DNA of 64,000 nucleotides from Rossellomorea pakistanensis (lineage in GTDB: Bacteria > Bacillota > Bacilli > Bacillales > Bacillaceae_B): positions 1,116,001 to 1,180,000 of the forward strand of contig NZ_JAFBDZ010000002.1 of assembly GCF_016908495.1 (NCBI RefSeq), written 5' to 3'. Positions 25,562 through 34,682 of the stretch are shown here, piece after piece. The notes under the pieces are model-generated. The model was not told the DNA's origin, searched no databases, and saw nothing but the letters and a program-made list of their open reading frames with translations. Made by a program: the position numbers and the translations under genes. How positions within the stretch are numbered: the stretch's first letter is position 1; every line of letters begins with the position of its first letter.

Positions 25562-25609
25562 AAAAACAGCCACAAACTTGAATAGACAACAAGTTTGTGG
25601 CTGTTTTTT
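25561..25609 (+). terminator. Perfect rho-independent terminator
   Basis: AAACAGCCACAAACTTG pairs without mismatch with CAAGTTTGTGGCTGTTT around a 9-nt loop and ends in a T-run. Confidence 0.95.
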
Positions 25610-25666
25610 AAAAAAAGATGTGTCTATTGTCAGCTTTAGTGACTGTATGAAGCGCCTCCGCTTTTC

Positions 25667-25816
25667 TTATCGATCCGATTTATCTCGCTGATCTTTGTTG
25701 TGCTTATTTCCCTTACTATTATCACCACTGATAAATTCTTTCCCAAACTCTTCTTGGAAGTGTCCCCGCTGTGGTGAATTTTGATTCTGACTGCCTTTGT
25801 TTTCCCTTTTTGTCAT
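25667..25816 (-). CDS. Small polar protein, 49 residues, possibly spore-associated
   Basis: ATG at 25816 behind AAAGGAG with an 8-nt gap. The product is rich in Asn, Gln, Lys and Asp (RENKGSQNQNSPQRGHFQEE, then FGKEF) with no hydrophobic part. The composition resembles minor small acid-soluble or coat-associated spore peptides, but I do not recognise a named family. A fragment with GAAGCGCCTCCGCTTTTC, a family Z arm, overlaps its 3' end. Confidence 0.6.
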   Translation of the reverse strand: MTKRENKGSQNQNSPQRGHFQEEFGKEFISGDNSKGNKHNKDQRDKSDR

Positions 25817-25881
25817 TAGTCATTCTCCTTTTTAGTTGATAAGGATAGTTTGGCAGTCCTTTCAAACATTATTCATTTCAA

Positions 25882-27138
25882 TTATCTTACTTGTGGAAAC
25901 CCAAAGCCTGAAGCGATGTCATCTCCATCAGTTGCATGAAGACCACCCTTAATGTCATGGGTTTTCGCCCGATTCTGAAGTTCAGATCTTAGGTCTGCAT
26001 TTGAAAAACCAGGGTTCTCGCTCCAAATTTTTGCCGCAAGACCGGAGACATGCGGTGTAGCCATTGATGTCCCGCTAATGGTGTTGTATGAACCATCATA
26101 CCAAGTAGATAAAATATCCCGACCTGGAGCAGAAACTTCTACATCTTGTTCCACTATGACATAATCACCATCAGAAGCAGGGTTCCCTCGAGAAGAAAAG
26201 TTCGCTACTCGATAGGTTCTATTTTCTTGAACATCTTCTAAAGCCGCTACAGCTACTGCATCCTTAAGAGCACCTGGGTATCCGATCGTATTTTCATTTG
26301 GTCCTTCATTTCCTGCTGCCGCAATGACTAAAGTCCCTTTTGAATTAGCATAGGAAACCGCTTCTGCAATCAATTCGTCTTTTCCTGTGGAGCCTAACGA
26401 CATGGAAATGATCACTTTTACTCCTAATCGTTTCCCTTCATCTGCTGCATGACGAATGGCGCCGGCAATATCATCTGAAAAACCAAACCCTAAATCTCCA
26501 AGAACTTTGTAAGTCCATAGCTTAGAATCTGGTGCGACACCGTAAATTCCTTGTCCATTATCACCTCCATCGGCAAGGACAGTTCCGGCTACATGGGTTC
26601 CATGACCATTACGATCAGCACAGGAATTATTTATGATTTTAAAGAAGAAGCTTGAAAAATCCTTGCATTGTTCGACTTGGTTTTCTAGATCAGAGTGATT
26701 CTTGTTCGTCCCTGTATCTAGGACAGCGACACGAATGTTTTCACCACCAGTTGTTTCTGTTAGCGACGGGTTATTGTAGATTGCTTCAATTCCCCAAGGA
26801 GTCTGGTCAGTTAAAGTAGCTTGTGTTGAATTTCCAAGGAAGTCGATGGACACTTGGTTCACTTTTTCAACCTTTAAGTTTTTGTTGTTCTGGAGTGCTT
26901 CATATTGTATCTCGTTAACGTTTGTCGTAAACTCATTGCCATTAAATTGCCACCTTACTCCAAATTTTTGTTTGGATTCTTGCAAATGAGAAGCTTTTGA
27001 CGATTGAATTAACACACGGAATGTTTCTGGTTTATTTTTTTCAGATTTTTGTACCGCAGTTGCATCGTAAGAAAGGGAAGGGAAAATAATGGCAGTAGAG
27101 AGGATTAAGATCCCAAGAATTTTTTTTGATTTTTTCAT
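25882..27138 (-). CDS. Secreted subtilisin-like serine protease (S8 family)
   Basis: A 418-residue preproprotein. The signal peptide is about 1-28, and an I9-like propeptide at about 38-105 contains FRVLIQSSKASHLQES. The catalytic triad is Asp in VAVLDTGTNKNHSDL, His in NGHGTHVAGTV and Ser in SGTSMATPHVSGLAAK, with the oxyanion Asn in AAAGNEGPNE. It would be exported and self-processed to an extracellular endoprotease. It is divergent from a secreted lipase, so this block is devoted to secreted hydrolases. Confidence 0.95.
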   Translation of the reverse strand: MKKSKKILGILILSTAIIFPSLSYDATAVQKSEKNKPETFRVLIQSSKASHLQESKQKFGVRWQFNGNEFTTNVNEIQYEALQNNKNLKVEKVNQVSIDFLGNSTQATLTDQTPWGIEAIYNNPSLTETTGGENIRVAVLDTGTNKNHSDLENQVEQCKDFSSFFFKIINNSCADRNGHGTHVAGTVLADGGDNGQGIYGVAPDSKLWTYKVLGDLGFGFSDDIAGAIRHAADEGKRLGVKVIISMSLGSTGKDELIAEAVSYANSKGTLVIAAAGNEGPNENTIGYPGALKDAVAVAALEDVQENRTYRVANFSSRGNPASDGDYVIVEQDVEVSAPGRDILSTWYDGSYNTISGTSMATPHVSGLAAKIWSENPGFSNADLRSELQNRAKTHDIKGGLHATDGDDIASGFGFPQVR

Positions 27139-27469
27139 CTGGTAAACAAACTCCTTTATTCAGAATTTTGAATCAATTTTACCGTAGCATAGATATTCCT
27201 CTGTGTATATTGAGAAAGTTTGTATCTAAAGCACCGAAAGAATAGCAGTAATCACACCTATCTTTCTCAATAAAAAAAGGATGAAAAGCCTATTCTCTTT
27301 AATTGGTTTAAATCTTTAGTCTTTATCGGAGATCCAGTGAATAATTAGTTCTCAGTCCTTTATCCTATCTCTCACTTTAGGTGTTCTATTTCCTATTTTT
27401 ATTCCGATATAAATAGGGAAGAGTTGCTCTGTTAAACTTTTCGAAAATAATTTATAAAGGAGAGAGAGA

Positions 27470-28951
27470 ATGAGAAAGGTATGGTGGATGGTAATGGTTG
27501 CGTTATTAATGATCCCTTATCAGGCTCAGGCGGGTTCATTTGGAAAGGATGATCCTTCCGGAAATCCTGGAGAATGGTACTTAGGAGATGTGCCGACGAC
27601 AGTTGATGATGAGAAATATCCCATTCTTTTTGTTCATGGATTAAATAGCTCATCTGCAACATGGTGGAATGAAAACGACATGTACAATACGGCATTCACA
27701 AATGGCTATAAAACGGCATTTATTGACCTCTATCCGACAAAGAATATGTGGGATAACGGGGAGCTGTTAGCACAGAAAATTATCGATATCTATCATCATT
27801 TTGGTGAGAAGGTGATTGTGGTCGCTCATAGTAAAGGGGGGATTGATACTCAATCAGCGCTTGTACACTATGGAGCATACCCTTATGTCGAAAACATCAT
27901 CACCTTGTCAAGTCCACATTATGGGTCACAATTAGCAGACTTAGCTTATAGTAGCTGGGCAGGATGGCTTGCCGATATATTAGGATCAAAAAATGATGCA
28001 ACGTACTCACTACAAACTGGTTACATGAATTATTTTCGAGAATTGACAGACGACCATACGAATGTTAGGAAAAACGATATCTATACACTGGGAGGCACAA
28101 GCTGGGGGAGCTTTGGAAGTTCCCTATATTGGGGCGGGCTTTATTTACGCCAATTCGGTTCAAATGATGGAGCTGTAACTGTCCAAAGCTCCCGGCTTCC
28201 ATATGCTCAGGAAATAAGTGTAGGAAGTTGGAATCATTATGCGATTAAGGAAGGAAGCAAGACCTTTCAACTGTTTGCCCCTTATTTAACGGAGAGTGGT
28301 CAAATCCAAAAAGCGTTTATCGCAAACCAGTATGAGCAAGAACGACATGCTGCCTCGAGCTTCATAAGGGGAGGACAATTTGAGGGGGGGCAATCTGAAA
28401 GTTTTTATGTAGAGGAAGACGTCACTGAAATCCAAATTGATTGGATGAGTGACCAGCTCCTTGATTCTATTGTGCTCACAGGCCCATCAAATAAACAGCA
28501 TCAGTTTAAACAAACCAATGGACATTCAGAATTTTTCCCTGATTCTGAACAACATTCCGTAAGTGTCAAAGATCCAAAGCCAGGAAAATGGACCATTACT
28601 TCATCTAACACAAAAGAAAGTAATTACTTAGTTAATGTCTCATTTGAAAGTCCATTGAATGAACAAGTGAAGCTAGGATTATCTAGTAAAAAAACGGCAA
28701 TGGAAGTCAAAAAAATGGGGACAAAAGTAAAAGATTTTAAAACAACCACGACGATCCATTATTACAAAAATGGAAAAGCAAAAGAGAAAAAACTGAAATT
28801 TACCCATAAGGATAAACTTAAACTTCCTCAATTAGGTGAAGGAATCTATAATATTACGACGGATATTGAGGGAAAGACAGCTAAGGGAAATCATTTTGAA
28901 AGGACCATTGTAGAAAGTATTTACGTAGATGGAAAAGGGAATGTGTATTAA
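27470..28951 (+). CDS. Secreted lipase/esterase, alpha/beta hydrolase
   Basis: A 493-residue protein with a signal peptide cleaved after QAQA (about residue 21). The hydrolase core has the oxyanion region ILFVHGLNSSSATWW, the nucleophile elbow VVAHSKGGID (Ser), the probable acid FGSNDGAVTV and His in GSWNHYAIKEG. About 200 C-terminal residues form beta-rich domains of unknown role. Lipase family I-like substrates are likely. RBS AGGAGAG precedes the ATG, and a strong terminator follows. Confidence 0.9.
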   Translation: MRKVWWMVMVALLMIPYQAQAGSFGKDDPSGNPGEWYLGDVPTTVDDEKYPILFVHGLNSSSATWWNENDMYNTAFTNGYKTAFIDLYPTKNMWDNGELLAQKIIDIYHHFGEKVIVVAHSKGGIDTQSALVHYGAYPYVENIITLSSPHYGSQLADLAYSSWAGWLADILGSKNDATYSLQTGYMNYFRELTDDHTNVRKNDIYTLGGTSWGSFGSSLYWGGLYLRQFGSNDGAVTVQSSRLPYAQEISVGSWNHYAIKEGSKTFQLFAPYLTESGQIQKAFIANQYEQERHAASSFIRGGQFEGGQSESFYVEEDVTEIQIDWMSDQLLDSIVLTGPSNKQHQFKQTNGHSEFFPDSEQHSVSVKDPKPGKWTITSSNTKESNYLVNVSFESPLNEQVKLGLSSKKTAMEVKKMGTKVKDFKTTTTIHYYKNGKAKEKKLKFTHKDKLKLPQLGEGIYNITTDIEGKTAKGNHFERTIVESIYVDGKGNVY

Positions 28952-28992
28952 TTGCTGTTTTCTCTCGGGACACAGGCGCCTGAGGTGAACAT

Positions 28993-29028
28993 AGCAATAG
29001 GGAGTCCACTTGATGACTCCCTATTGCT
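28993..29028. terminator. Bidirectional terminator between lipase and thioredoxin genes
   Basis: AGCAATAGGGAGTC pairs perfectly with GACTCCCTATTGCT around an 8-nt loop, between convergent genes. Confidence 0.8.
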
Positions 29029-29345
29029 TATTGATTATTTTCTAAGAACTCGGTTACTTGTTCTGGAGTTTTAGCATTTGCACTATGAAGATGAGCCACC
29101 TTTTCTCCATCTTTAAAAATGAGTAGACTAGGTATTCCCATGACTTCATACGTTTCAGCGATTTCTGGAAATTCGTCACGATTTAATTCATACCACTTAT
29201 ATTGATTGAATTGGTCCATGATCTCATCAATAAACATATCCATTCTCCTACAGTCTGGACACCAGTTTGCAAAGAATTTAATGATCACAGGACTGGACCC
29301 GGCAATCAATTCCTCGAAAGCTTCTTGGTTTTGTATAGATTGCAT
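29028..29345 (-). CDS. Thioredoxin family protein
   Basis: A 105-residue single-domain thioredoxin fold. The active site is ANWCPDCRRMD, with cis-Pro in MGIPSLLIFKDG. WCPDC instead of WCGPC suggests a specialised thioredoxin-like protein, similar to YtpP-type proteins, rather than the main TrxA. It has no signal peptide and is cytosolic. It is a single gene with a ribosome site GGTAGAAC-like and weak. Confidence 0.87.
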   Translation of the reverse strand: MQSIQNQEAFEELIAGSSPVIIKFFANWCPDCRRMDMFIDEIMDQFNQYKWYELNRDEFPEIAETYEVMGIPSLLIFKDGEKVAHLHSANAKTPEQVTEFLENNQ

Positions 29346-29437
29346 GTTGTTCTACCTCCTATTACCTCCATTATAAAGGATACAAAATATTTGTGAAAAT
29401 AAAACGATTCAAACAGAAAAGGAACGTTTGAAATCTT

Positions 29438-29598
29438 GACTGTATTCGCAAACTTTGTTGCCTCCATGTTCCTGTAACGTCTAGTGTATTTGATGTCAGA
29501 AGAGAGAGGTCGAACTAAGAAGCAATTGGTGATTTGCCAATTGCTTAATCTAGAAGAACTTCTATTTGTAATAAACATCAATCATTACAAAAAGAGTT
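29438..29598 (+). mobile_element. MITE-like element M, copy 1
   Basis: The left end is GACTGTATTCGCAAACTTTG plus TTGC; the right end, TCATTACAAAAAGAG, is its imperfect inverse. The interior has GTCAGAAGAGAGAGGTCG and the hairpin GCAATTGG-TGATTTG-CCAATTGC. Copies 2 (38662) and 3 (53677, inverted) share this interior. No open frame for a transposase is present. Confidence 0.65.
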
Positions 29599-29628
29599 GA
29601 CAATTTTTTATAGAATAGAATTAAGTCC

Positions 29629-30723
29629 CTATTCTACAGTTCCGGATTCGACAATTTTTACATCTGCTTTCACTTTAATATCTGCCTGCGGGTAAGAAGC
29701 TTCCCATTTTTTGAAATCAAAACCACGAACTTCATGCTTTAAGTGCTGACCAATACCGAGTGGATCAATTTTTTTTTCTTTAAACATATTTATCATTTTG
29801 TTCCCGTGTTTTTCAATGTCTTTTACCATTTTCTTTTCAATCGTTGTTATTATCTTTGGAGAAAGTTTTTCACCAGTATATTCTTTTATTATCCCTTTTA
29901 TTTTTACTTTAATCTCCATTTTTGGAGGTAGTCCATTATTTTTTATAACGATATTATTTTTTGAGTCTAAACTATTTATAGTTGCCTCAATTTTTTTACC
30001 AATGGTACTTTTCCCTTTTTTATTTAATTTGACAATATGACTTCCTTCACTGTATTTATCAACTAATAGTTTGAAATAAAACATATCCTCTGAGGGTATT
30101 TCAGCCACCACTTTATCTTTATCGAATAAAGCGACGCCAGCTATTTCCATATTCTTTTCATCCAATTGACGAATCATAGGAAGATAGGCTGTCTGTCCTT
30201 CCTGGAAATGATTAAATAGAAACAAATGTAGGTTTGTTTCAGGGACGTCTCTTTTACGTATATTATGCTCTAGCAAGTTTGAAATGAAAATAGCATTTCC
30301 TCGATGTCCATATTCTCCATTTAATAGCTCCTTTGAACTCCCTTTAACAACTGCAATATATACTCTTGAACCAACACTTGGATCTCTTTGAAGAGAATCC
30401 CCTATGTTAATAACTCCTTTATGAGCAAGTGATTCTCCCACTAGCACTGCTTCTAATCCCCCTCTAACAAGAGGTTGTTGTGATCTTTGTTCAAGCTTGC
30501 CAAAGATTTCTCTTGTCGACCCGGCTGAAGCGGAGATCGTTACGTTTTCAGTTGTTTTGTCACTAAGATAACGTGCAAATAATCCAGTTCCTTCAATCGT
30601 GTTCTCATCAACAAGATCATACCCTAGTGCTGTTTCTATATTCAGATCATCTAATATTTCCCTCTGGACACAACCGTTCAATAAAATTGGTGTCAGTATG
30701 AGGATGATTGCCCATCGTTTCAT
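29629..30723 (-). CDS. Spore germination receptor C subunit, Ger(x)C lipoprotein
   Basis: A 364-residue lipoprotein with lipobox LNGC (Cys18) and the GerAC layout of three domains. It contains IETALGYDLVDENTIEGTGL early and KKYGVDPLG-type text near the end (EKKIDPLGIGQHL). It is the outer-face subunit of a nutrient germinant receptor in the spore inner membrane. It overlaps the B-subunit gene by ATGA. Gene order A-B-C equals gerA of B. subtilis. The germinant cannot be deduced. Confidence 0.93.
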   Translation of the reverse strand: MKRWAIILILTPILLNGCVQREILDDLNIETALGYDLVDENTIEGTGLFARYLSDKTTENVTISASAGSTREIFGKLEQRSQQPLVRGGLEAVLVGESLAHKGVINIGDSLQRDPSVGSRVYIAVVKGSSKELLNGEYGHRGNAIFISNLLEHNIRKRDVPETNLHLFLFNHFQEGQTAYLPMIRQLDEKNMEIAGVALFDKDKVVAEIPSEDMFYFKLLVDKYSEGSHIVKLNKKGKSTIGKKIEATINSLDSKNNIVIKNNGLPPKMEIKVKIKGIIKEYTGEKLSPKIITTIEKKMVKDIEKHGNKMINMFKEKKIDPLGIGQHLKHEVRGFDFKKWEASYPQADIKVKADVKIVESGTVE

Positions 30724-31808
30724 TGCTTTTTTCTCACCTTCTTCATAATTAGGAGAATAGATAACAGAATCGGAATATAAATGTAATTAATATAAAACCC
30801 CATTTTTGAGGAAATATCATTAATTAAGTTAATTTGTTGACGATCAAATAACAAACTTGTGCCAAGAACACAAAGGATCATTAAAACAATTAATGAATGT
30901 CGTTGACGGAAAGGTGTCATTCTTTTCAAGATACGACTTGCACACCACAAAGCAATACATGCATTTGGTAGAATAATTAAGCACCAATTTGCAATTCCGA
31001 TATACTCAAAACGTTCAATAAAAGGCATCTCTACAATCTTCCACATGGATAATGTAGCCCATACGGTTTTCGCCAGTTGTTTTTCGCTAAAAAATGAAAA
31101 CGTAATGATTGCCAAAAGGGTATATAAAGATGTAGTCGTTAATAGTGCCCAATGCGCCCACTTTTGAGATTTCCTCCCTTTATTTATAAAAGGGTAAATG
31201 ACGAGTAGGACTTCATAGCCAAGATAGGTTAAGGACATATCTCTAGCAGATTGAAGAAAGTCCATTAAGCTATGATCGAAAATGGGGAGAAGATTTCGAA
31301 AGTCGGAGTATTTAAATGTAAACACAAAGGTTAATAGCAAATAACTAGGTAAAATAATGCCAAAGAATGCTACTCCGGTAACCGTTCGAATTCCTCCATT
31401 TACAATGTAGTAGACAAGGATTAAAAAACAGAGGGCAAATGCCCAAGTGCTAAGCTTGGGGTACATCCAAACCTGGAGGACTTCAATATACGTACGAACA
31501 GTTGTCACAGTTAGTAAGCAGAAATAAAAGATGAAAATAACATTGAAAATATTCCCTATCCATTTTCCGAAAGCGATGTAATGAGCAGAAATGATATCCC
31601 CCTCACTATTCTGAACTACCTTATAAATAAGGAACATGCCGACATGGGTTAAACCACCGGCAAGAATGACAGACATCCATGAATCATAGCCTGCACTCAT
31701 TGCAATGACTCGCTGATACCCTAATACTCCTACCCCTACTTGGACGGAATGAATTAAAAAGAAGACAAGAAAAGGTGATATTTTTCTATTTTCAGGAATG
31801 GATAGCAT
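30720..31808 (-). CDS. Spore germination receptor B subunit (GerAB/amino acid permease family)
   Basis: A 362-residue protein with about ten membrane helices and the Spore_permease pattern, including QVGVGVLGYQRVIAMSAGYD at the N-terminus. GerAB-type subunits resemble amino acid transporters and bind the germinant. Its gene lies between those for the A and C subunits, 18 nt after A and overlapping C by 4 nt. Confidence 0.93.
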   Translation of the reverse strand: MLSIPENRKISPFLVFFLIHSVQVGVGVLGYQRVIAMSAGYDSWMSVILAGGLTHVGMFLIYKVVQNSEGDIISAHYIAFGKWIGNIFNVIFIFYFCLLTVTTVRTYIEVLQVWMYPKLSTWAFALCFLILVYYIVNGGIRTVTGVAFFGIILPSYLLLTFVFTFKYSDFRNLLPIFDHSLMDFLQSARDMSLTYLGYEVLLVIYPFINKGRKSQKWAHWALLTTTSLYTLLAIITFSFFSEKQLAKTVWATLSMWKIVEMPFIERFEYIGIANWCLIILPNACIALWCASRILKRMTPFRQRHSLIVLMILCVLGTSLLFDRQQINLINDISSKMGFYINYIYIPILLSILLIMKKVRKKQ

Positions 31809-31826
31809 AAATATAACCTCCGTTGT

Positions 31827-33329
31827 CTATTCGTCGATATCAAGCTTACGTTGCCCTTCTTTCTTTTGGAAACGAAACAATTTGTCTGTCCGTAAATATT
31901 GTGGACGTTTATTATGCCTGCTAAATGGAAAGCGAATAAGAGCATCCTTCAGATCATTTAACCGTGGAGGATATATTGGTTGTAAAAAGGGTCGTCCTAA
32001 AGATGTCAACTGTAAAAGGTGTGTCATTAATAAACAAAAGCAAAAGACGATCCCAACAAGCCCCCATAATTGTGCAAATAATAAAAATGGAAATCGTAGT
32101 AGACGAATGGTATTACCAATCTTATAAACAGGTGTTGTAAAGGAAGCCAGTGCAGCTAAGGCAACAAGAATAAGGAGGACATTACTCGTTAGGCCTGCCT
32201 CAACAGAAGCAGTTCCAATAACAATCCCCCCCACGATACCGATTGTCTGACCGACCTTGGTTGGGAGTCTAGCCCCTGCTTCTCGCAATAATTCAATTGT
32301 TAATTCTAGAAACAATGCTTCTAGAATGGGTGGAAGAGGTATTTCTTGTCTAGATGTAACTAATGTCGCCATTAAGTCTTTTGGAATTAGTTCATAATGG
32401 TATGTTAAAGCTGCGACATATATGGGTGTAATCAGGATCGAAAACGCAACGGCAAATAAACGGACAAGACGAAAGAATGATGCGATAATGAAATTAAGAA
32501 AATAATCTTCGTACGCATTAAAGAATTCTACTAATGTGGTTGGTCCTATAAGGGCATGTGGTGATCCATCAGCAAGTATCACGATTTTACCTTCCACTAG
32601 TACTGAAGTGACTCGATCGGGTCTTTCGGTATCTAAAAGCTGTGGAAACGGAGAATTGGAATTATCGGCAATTAATTGTTCGATAAAGGAAGTATCGTTA
32701 ATCTGATCAAAGTCAATCGCTTTTAAACGTTGTCTGGTGGTATTGACATTCTCATCATTTGTTAATCCGTCAATATATAGAAGAACCACTTTTGTATGTG
32801 TTAATTTTCCAATTTGAAATTCTTCTGTTATCAACTCTTTAATAGGGATTCTTTTCCTAATCATGTTAATGTTTTGATCAATTGATTCTACAAACGCCTC
32901 TTTAGGACCGACAACGCTAAATTCAACTTCAGGTGTGGTAACACTTCGTCCAACTTGTTTTTGGGCTGCTATAAAGGCAAAACTCTTTTTTTCTGACTCG
33001 ATTTTTAATAAGACATACCCATTGAACATTTTTTGTTCTATTACCGATTCGTCCTCTGACACTTGGATATCCGCTAATGGTACGATTCTTTTTATATCAT
33101 CAAGAGAGTTAAAGTCTTTACTTAATAGGGAAGGGAGTACATGTTGTTGAATGATATTTTCATCAATAATCGATGTCATAAATTGGAGATGAAATCGTAC
33201 ACCTGTTTCAGCATTGGTATAATAAATGGTTTGGAAATCAGAAGACTTTTTTGCTTCTCTTTCAACACTTTCCAACGTTTTCTTCTCTTTTTCATTTTGT
33301 TTATCCTTATTTTTAAAGAATGAAAACAT
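31827..33329 (-). CDS. Spore germination receptor A subunit (GerAA family)
   Basis: A 500-residue protein with a soluble N-terminal half and four or five membrane helices between about residues 250 and 440. Family motifs are YIDGLTNDENVNTTRQRLKA and ILADGSPHALIGPTTLVEFF, followed by PLPPILEALFLELTIELLRE. GerAA subunits form oligomeric channels that release ions when germinants bind. RBS TTGGAGGA. The operon is probably transcribed in the forespore by sigma-G; I could not fix a promoter with confidence. Confidence 0.94.
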   Translation of the reverse strand: MFSFFKNKDKQNEKEKKTLESVEREAKKSSDFQTIYYTNAETGVRFHLQFMTSIIDENIIQQHVLPSLLSKDFNSLDDIKRIVPLADIQVSEDESVIEQKMFNGYVLLKIESEKKSFAFIAAQKQVGRSVTTPEVEFSVVGPKEAFVESIDQNINMIRKRIPIKELITEEFQIGKLTHTKVVLLYIDGLTNDENVNTTRQRLKAIDFDQINDTSFIEQLIADNSNSPFPQLLDTERPDRVTSVLVEGKIVILADGSPHALIGPTTLVEFFNAYEDYFLNFIIASFFRLVRLFAVAFSILITPIYVAALTYHYELIPKDLMATLVTSRQEIPLPPILEALFLELTIELLREAGARLPTKVGQTIGIVGGIVIGTASVEAGLTSNVLLILVALAALASFTTPVYKIGNTIRLLRFPFLLFAQLWGLVGIVFCFCLLMTHLLQLTSLGRPFLQPIYPPRLNDLKDALIRFPFSRHNKRPQYLRTDKLFRFQKKEGQRKLDIDE

Positions 33330-33493
33330 GGTTTTTCCTCCAAATCCCTAATAGCTTCTTCCTGTAGTGTTTCCGAAAAGATTAGATTTATGAAAAAAAT
33401 GGAGAGAGTGGAAGAGAAATAATGAGTGGAAAATGAGGGTTTGACTAAATGTTAATTGTTAGCAGCGGCAGGTTTATAAAATAGGCAATGAAA

Positions 33494-33519
33494 AAGACTG
33501 ACCCAATAGGATCAGTCTG
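33494..33519 (-). terminator. Terminator of the siderophore-binding protein gene
   Basis: On the minus strand AGACTGATCC pairs with GGGTCAGTCT around TATT and is followed by TTTTC. Confidence 0.75.
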
Positions 33520-33533
33520 AAAATTTTGTTATG

Positions 33534-34502
33534 TTATTCTTTTTCAAGAAAAAATTTCTCGATATCATCTAACATCTCGTTTGCTGCAAGAACTCCACCA
33601 GCAGTATTCCAAGTCGTATCACTTACTTCGTGTACTTTACCATTTTTAGAAGCCTCTAACTTTTTGAATAAAGGATGATTAAGGAATTTTTCTGCCATCG
33701 CATTTCCTTCACCATCACCTGTTTCATAAGTAAAGTAGAATAATACGTCTCCATCCATTTCCGGAATTCTTTCTTCCGTAACACCCATTTCAGCAAGGTC
33801 ATTTACTTCTTGACCTTCTGGACGAGCAAATCCTAATTGTTCCAGGATTACACCTGAGAAGGAATCTTTATGGTAGATACGAGCTTCTCCCGCCATAAAA
33901 CGAACCATGGATATATTTTGATTAAGTTTGTCACCTAGTTTTGATTTTAAATCTTCAATTCTTTGAGTATACTCTGCAATCACTTCTTTCCCTATTTCTT
34001 CTTTATTAAGTGCTTTTGAGTATAGATCAAAGTTTTCTTGCCAATCTCCACGTAACGTTTCAGAGAAAACGGTTGGAGCAATTGCTTTTAATTTTTCGTA
34101 TTGTTCTTCTTGACGCATTTTGTTTCCAATAATAAGATCTGGCTTAAGCTTTGCAATCGCTTCTATGTTTAATTCACTTTCTGTACCGACTACTTCAACG
34201 CCATCCATTTTCTCAGCGATATGATCATACCAAGGATCACCAGTCCAAGATTGTACGGCTCCCACAGGTGTAACTCCCATTGAAAGTAAAGCTTCTGTTC
34301 CTTCATTTGTTAAAATAACCACACGCTCTGGAGTCCCTTTAATTTCCGTTTCGCCCATAGCATGTTTAATTGTATAGGATTCTTTTTCTTTCTTATCACC
34401 GTTATCATTGCTTTCCTCTTTTGTGTCATTGTTGCCACAAGCAGCAAGTAGAAAAAGAGAGGAGATGAGAACTAGAGAGAAGATAAATTTAAAATTACGC
34501 AT
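33534..34502 (-). CDS. Iron-siderophore ABC transporter binding lipoprotein (YfiY-like)
   Basis: A 322-residue FecB/BtuF-type binding protein. The lipobox is LAAC (Cys22). It shows TPERVVILTNEGTEALLSMG and IEAIAKLKPDLIIG, the standard pattern for ferri-siderophore binding proteins. It is divergent from the two permease and ATPase genes, with two Fur-type boxes between. The gene set matches YfiY-YfiZ-YfhA-YusV of B. subtilis, a hydroxamate/citrate siderophore (schizokinen-type) importer; ligand is inferred. Confidence 0.9.
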   Translation of the reverse strand: MRNFKFIFSLVLISSLFLLAACGNNDTKEESNDNGDKKEKESYTIKHAMGETEIKGTPERVVILTNEGTEALLSMGVTPVGAVQSWTGDPWYDHIAEKMDGVEVVGTESELNIEAIAKLKPDLIIGNKMRQEEQYEKLKAIAPTVFSETLRGDWQENFDLYSKALNKEEIGKEVIAEYTQRIEDLKSKLGDKLNQNISMVRFMAGEARIYHKDSFSGVILEQLGFARPEGQEVNDLAEMGVTEERIPEMDGDVLFYFTYETGDGEGNAMAEKFLNHPLFKKLEASKNGKVHEVSDTTWNTAGGVLAANEMLDDIEKFFLEKE

Positions 34503-34522
34503 ATGTAGTACCCCCTATTTTT

Positions 34523-34539
34523 ATTGATAATGATTTTCA
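34523..34539. promoter_or_regulatory. Fur box near the binding protein gene
   Basis: ATTGATAATGATTTTCA matches the GATAATGATAATCATTATC-type Fur consensus at most positions. It lies 20 nt before the divergent binding-protein start. Confidence 0.85.
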
Positions 34540-34593
34540 TTTGCGCTTCACAAAATTTATATTAGAAGAATTGTGAACGATTGTCAATAAATA

Positions 34594-34610
34594 ATTGATA
34601 ATGATTTTCA
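34594..34610. promoter_or_regulatory. Fur box near the permease operon
   Basis: The same 17-nt sequence ATTGATAATGATTTTCA recurs 71 nt downstream of the first copy. One site per divergent promoter is the expected arrangement for iron repression of both transcripts. Confidence 0.85.
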
Positions 34611-34682
34611 AAGTCATTGACGCATAGTACAAAATTCACTAAAATTAAATAGTATGAAGAACTAGAAAGGTAAATTAATTTA

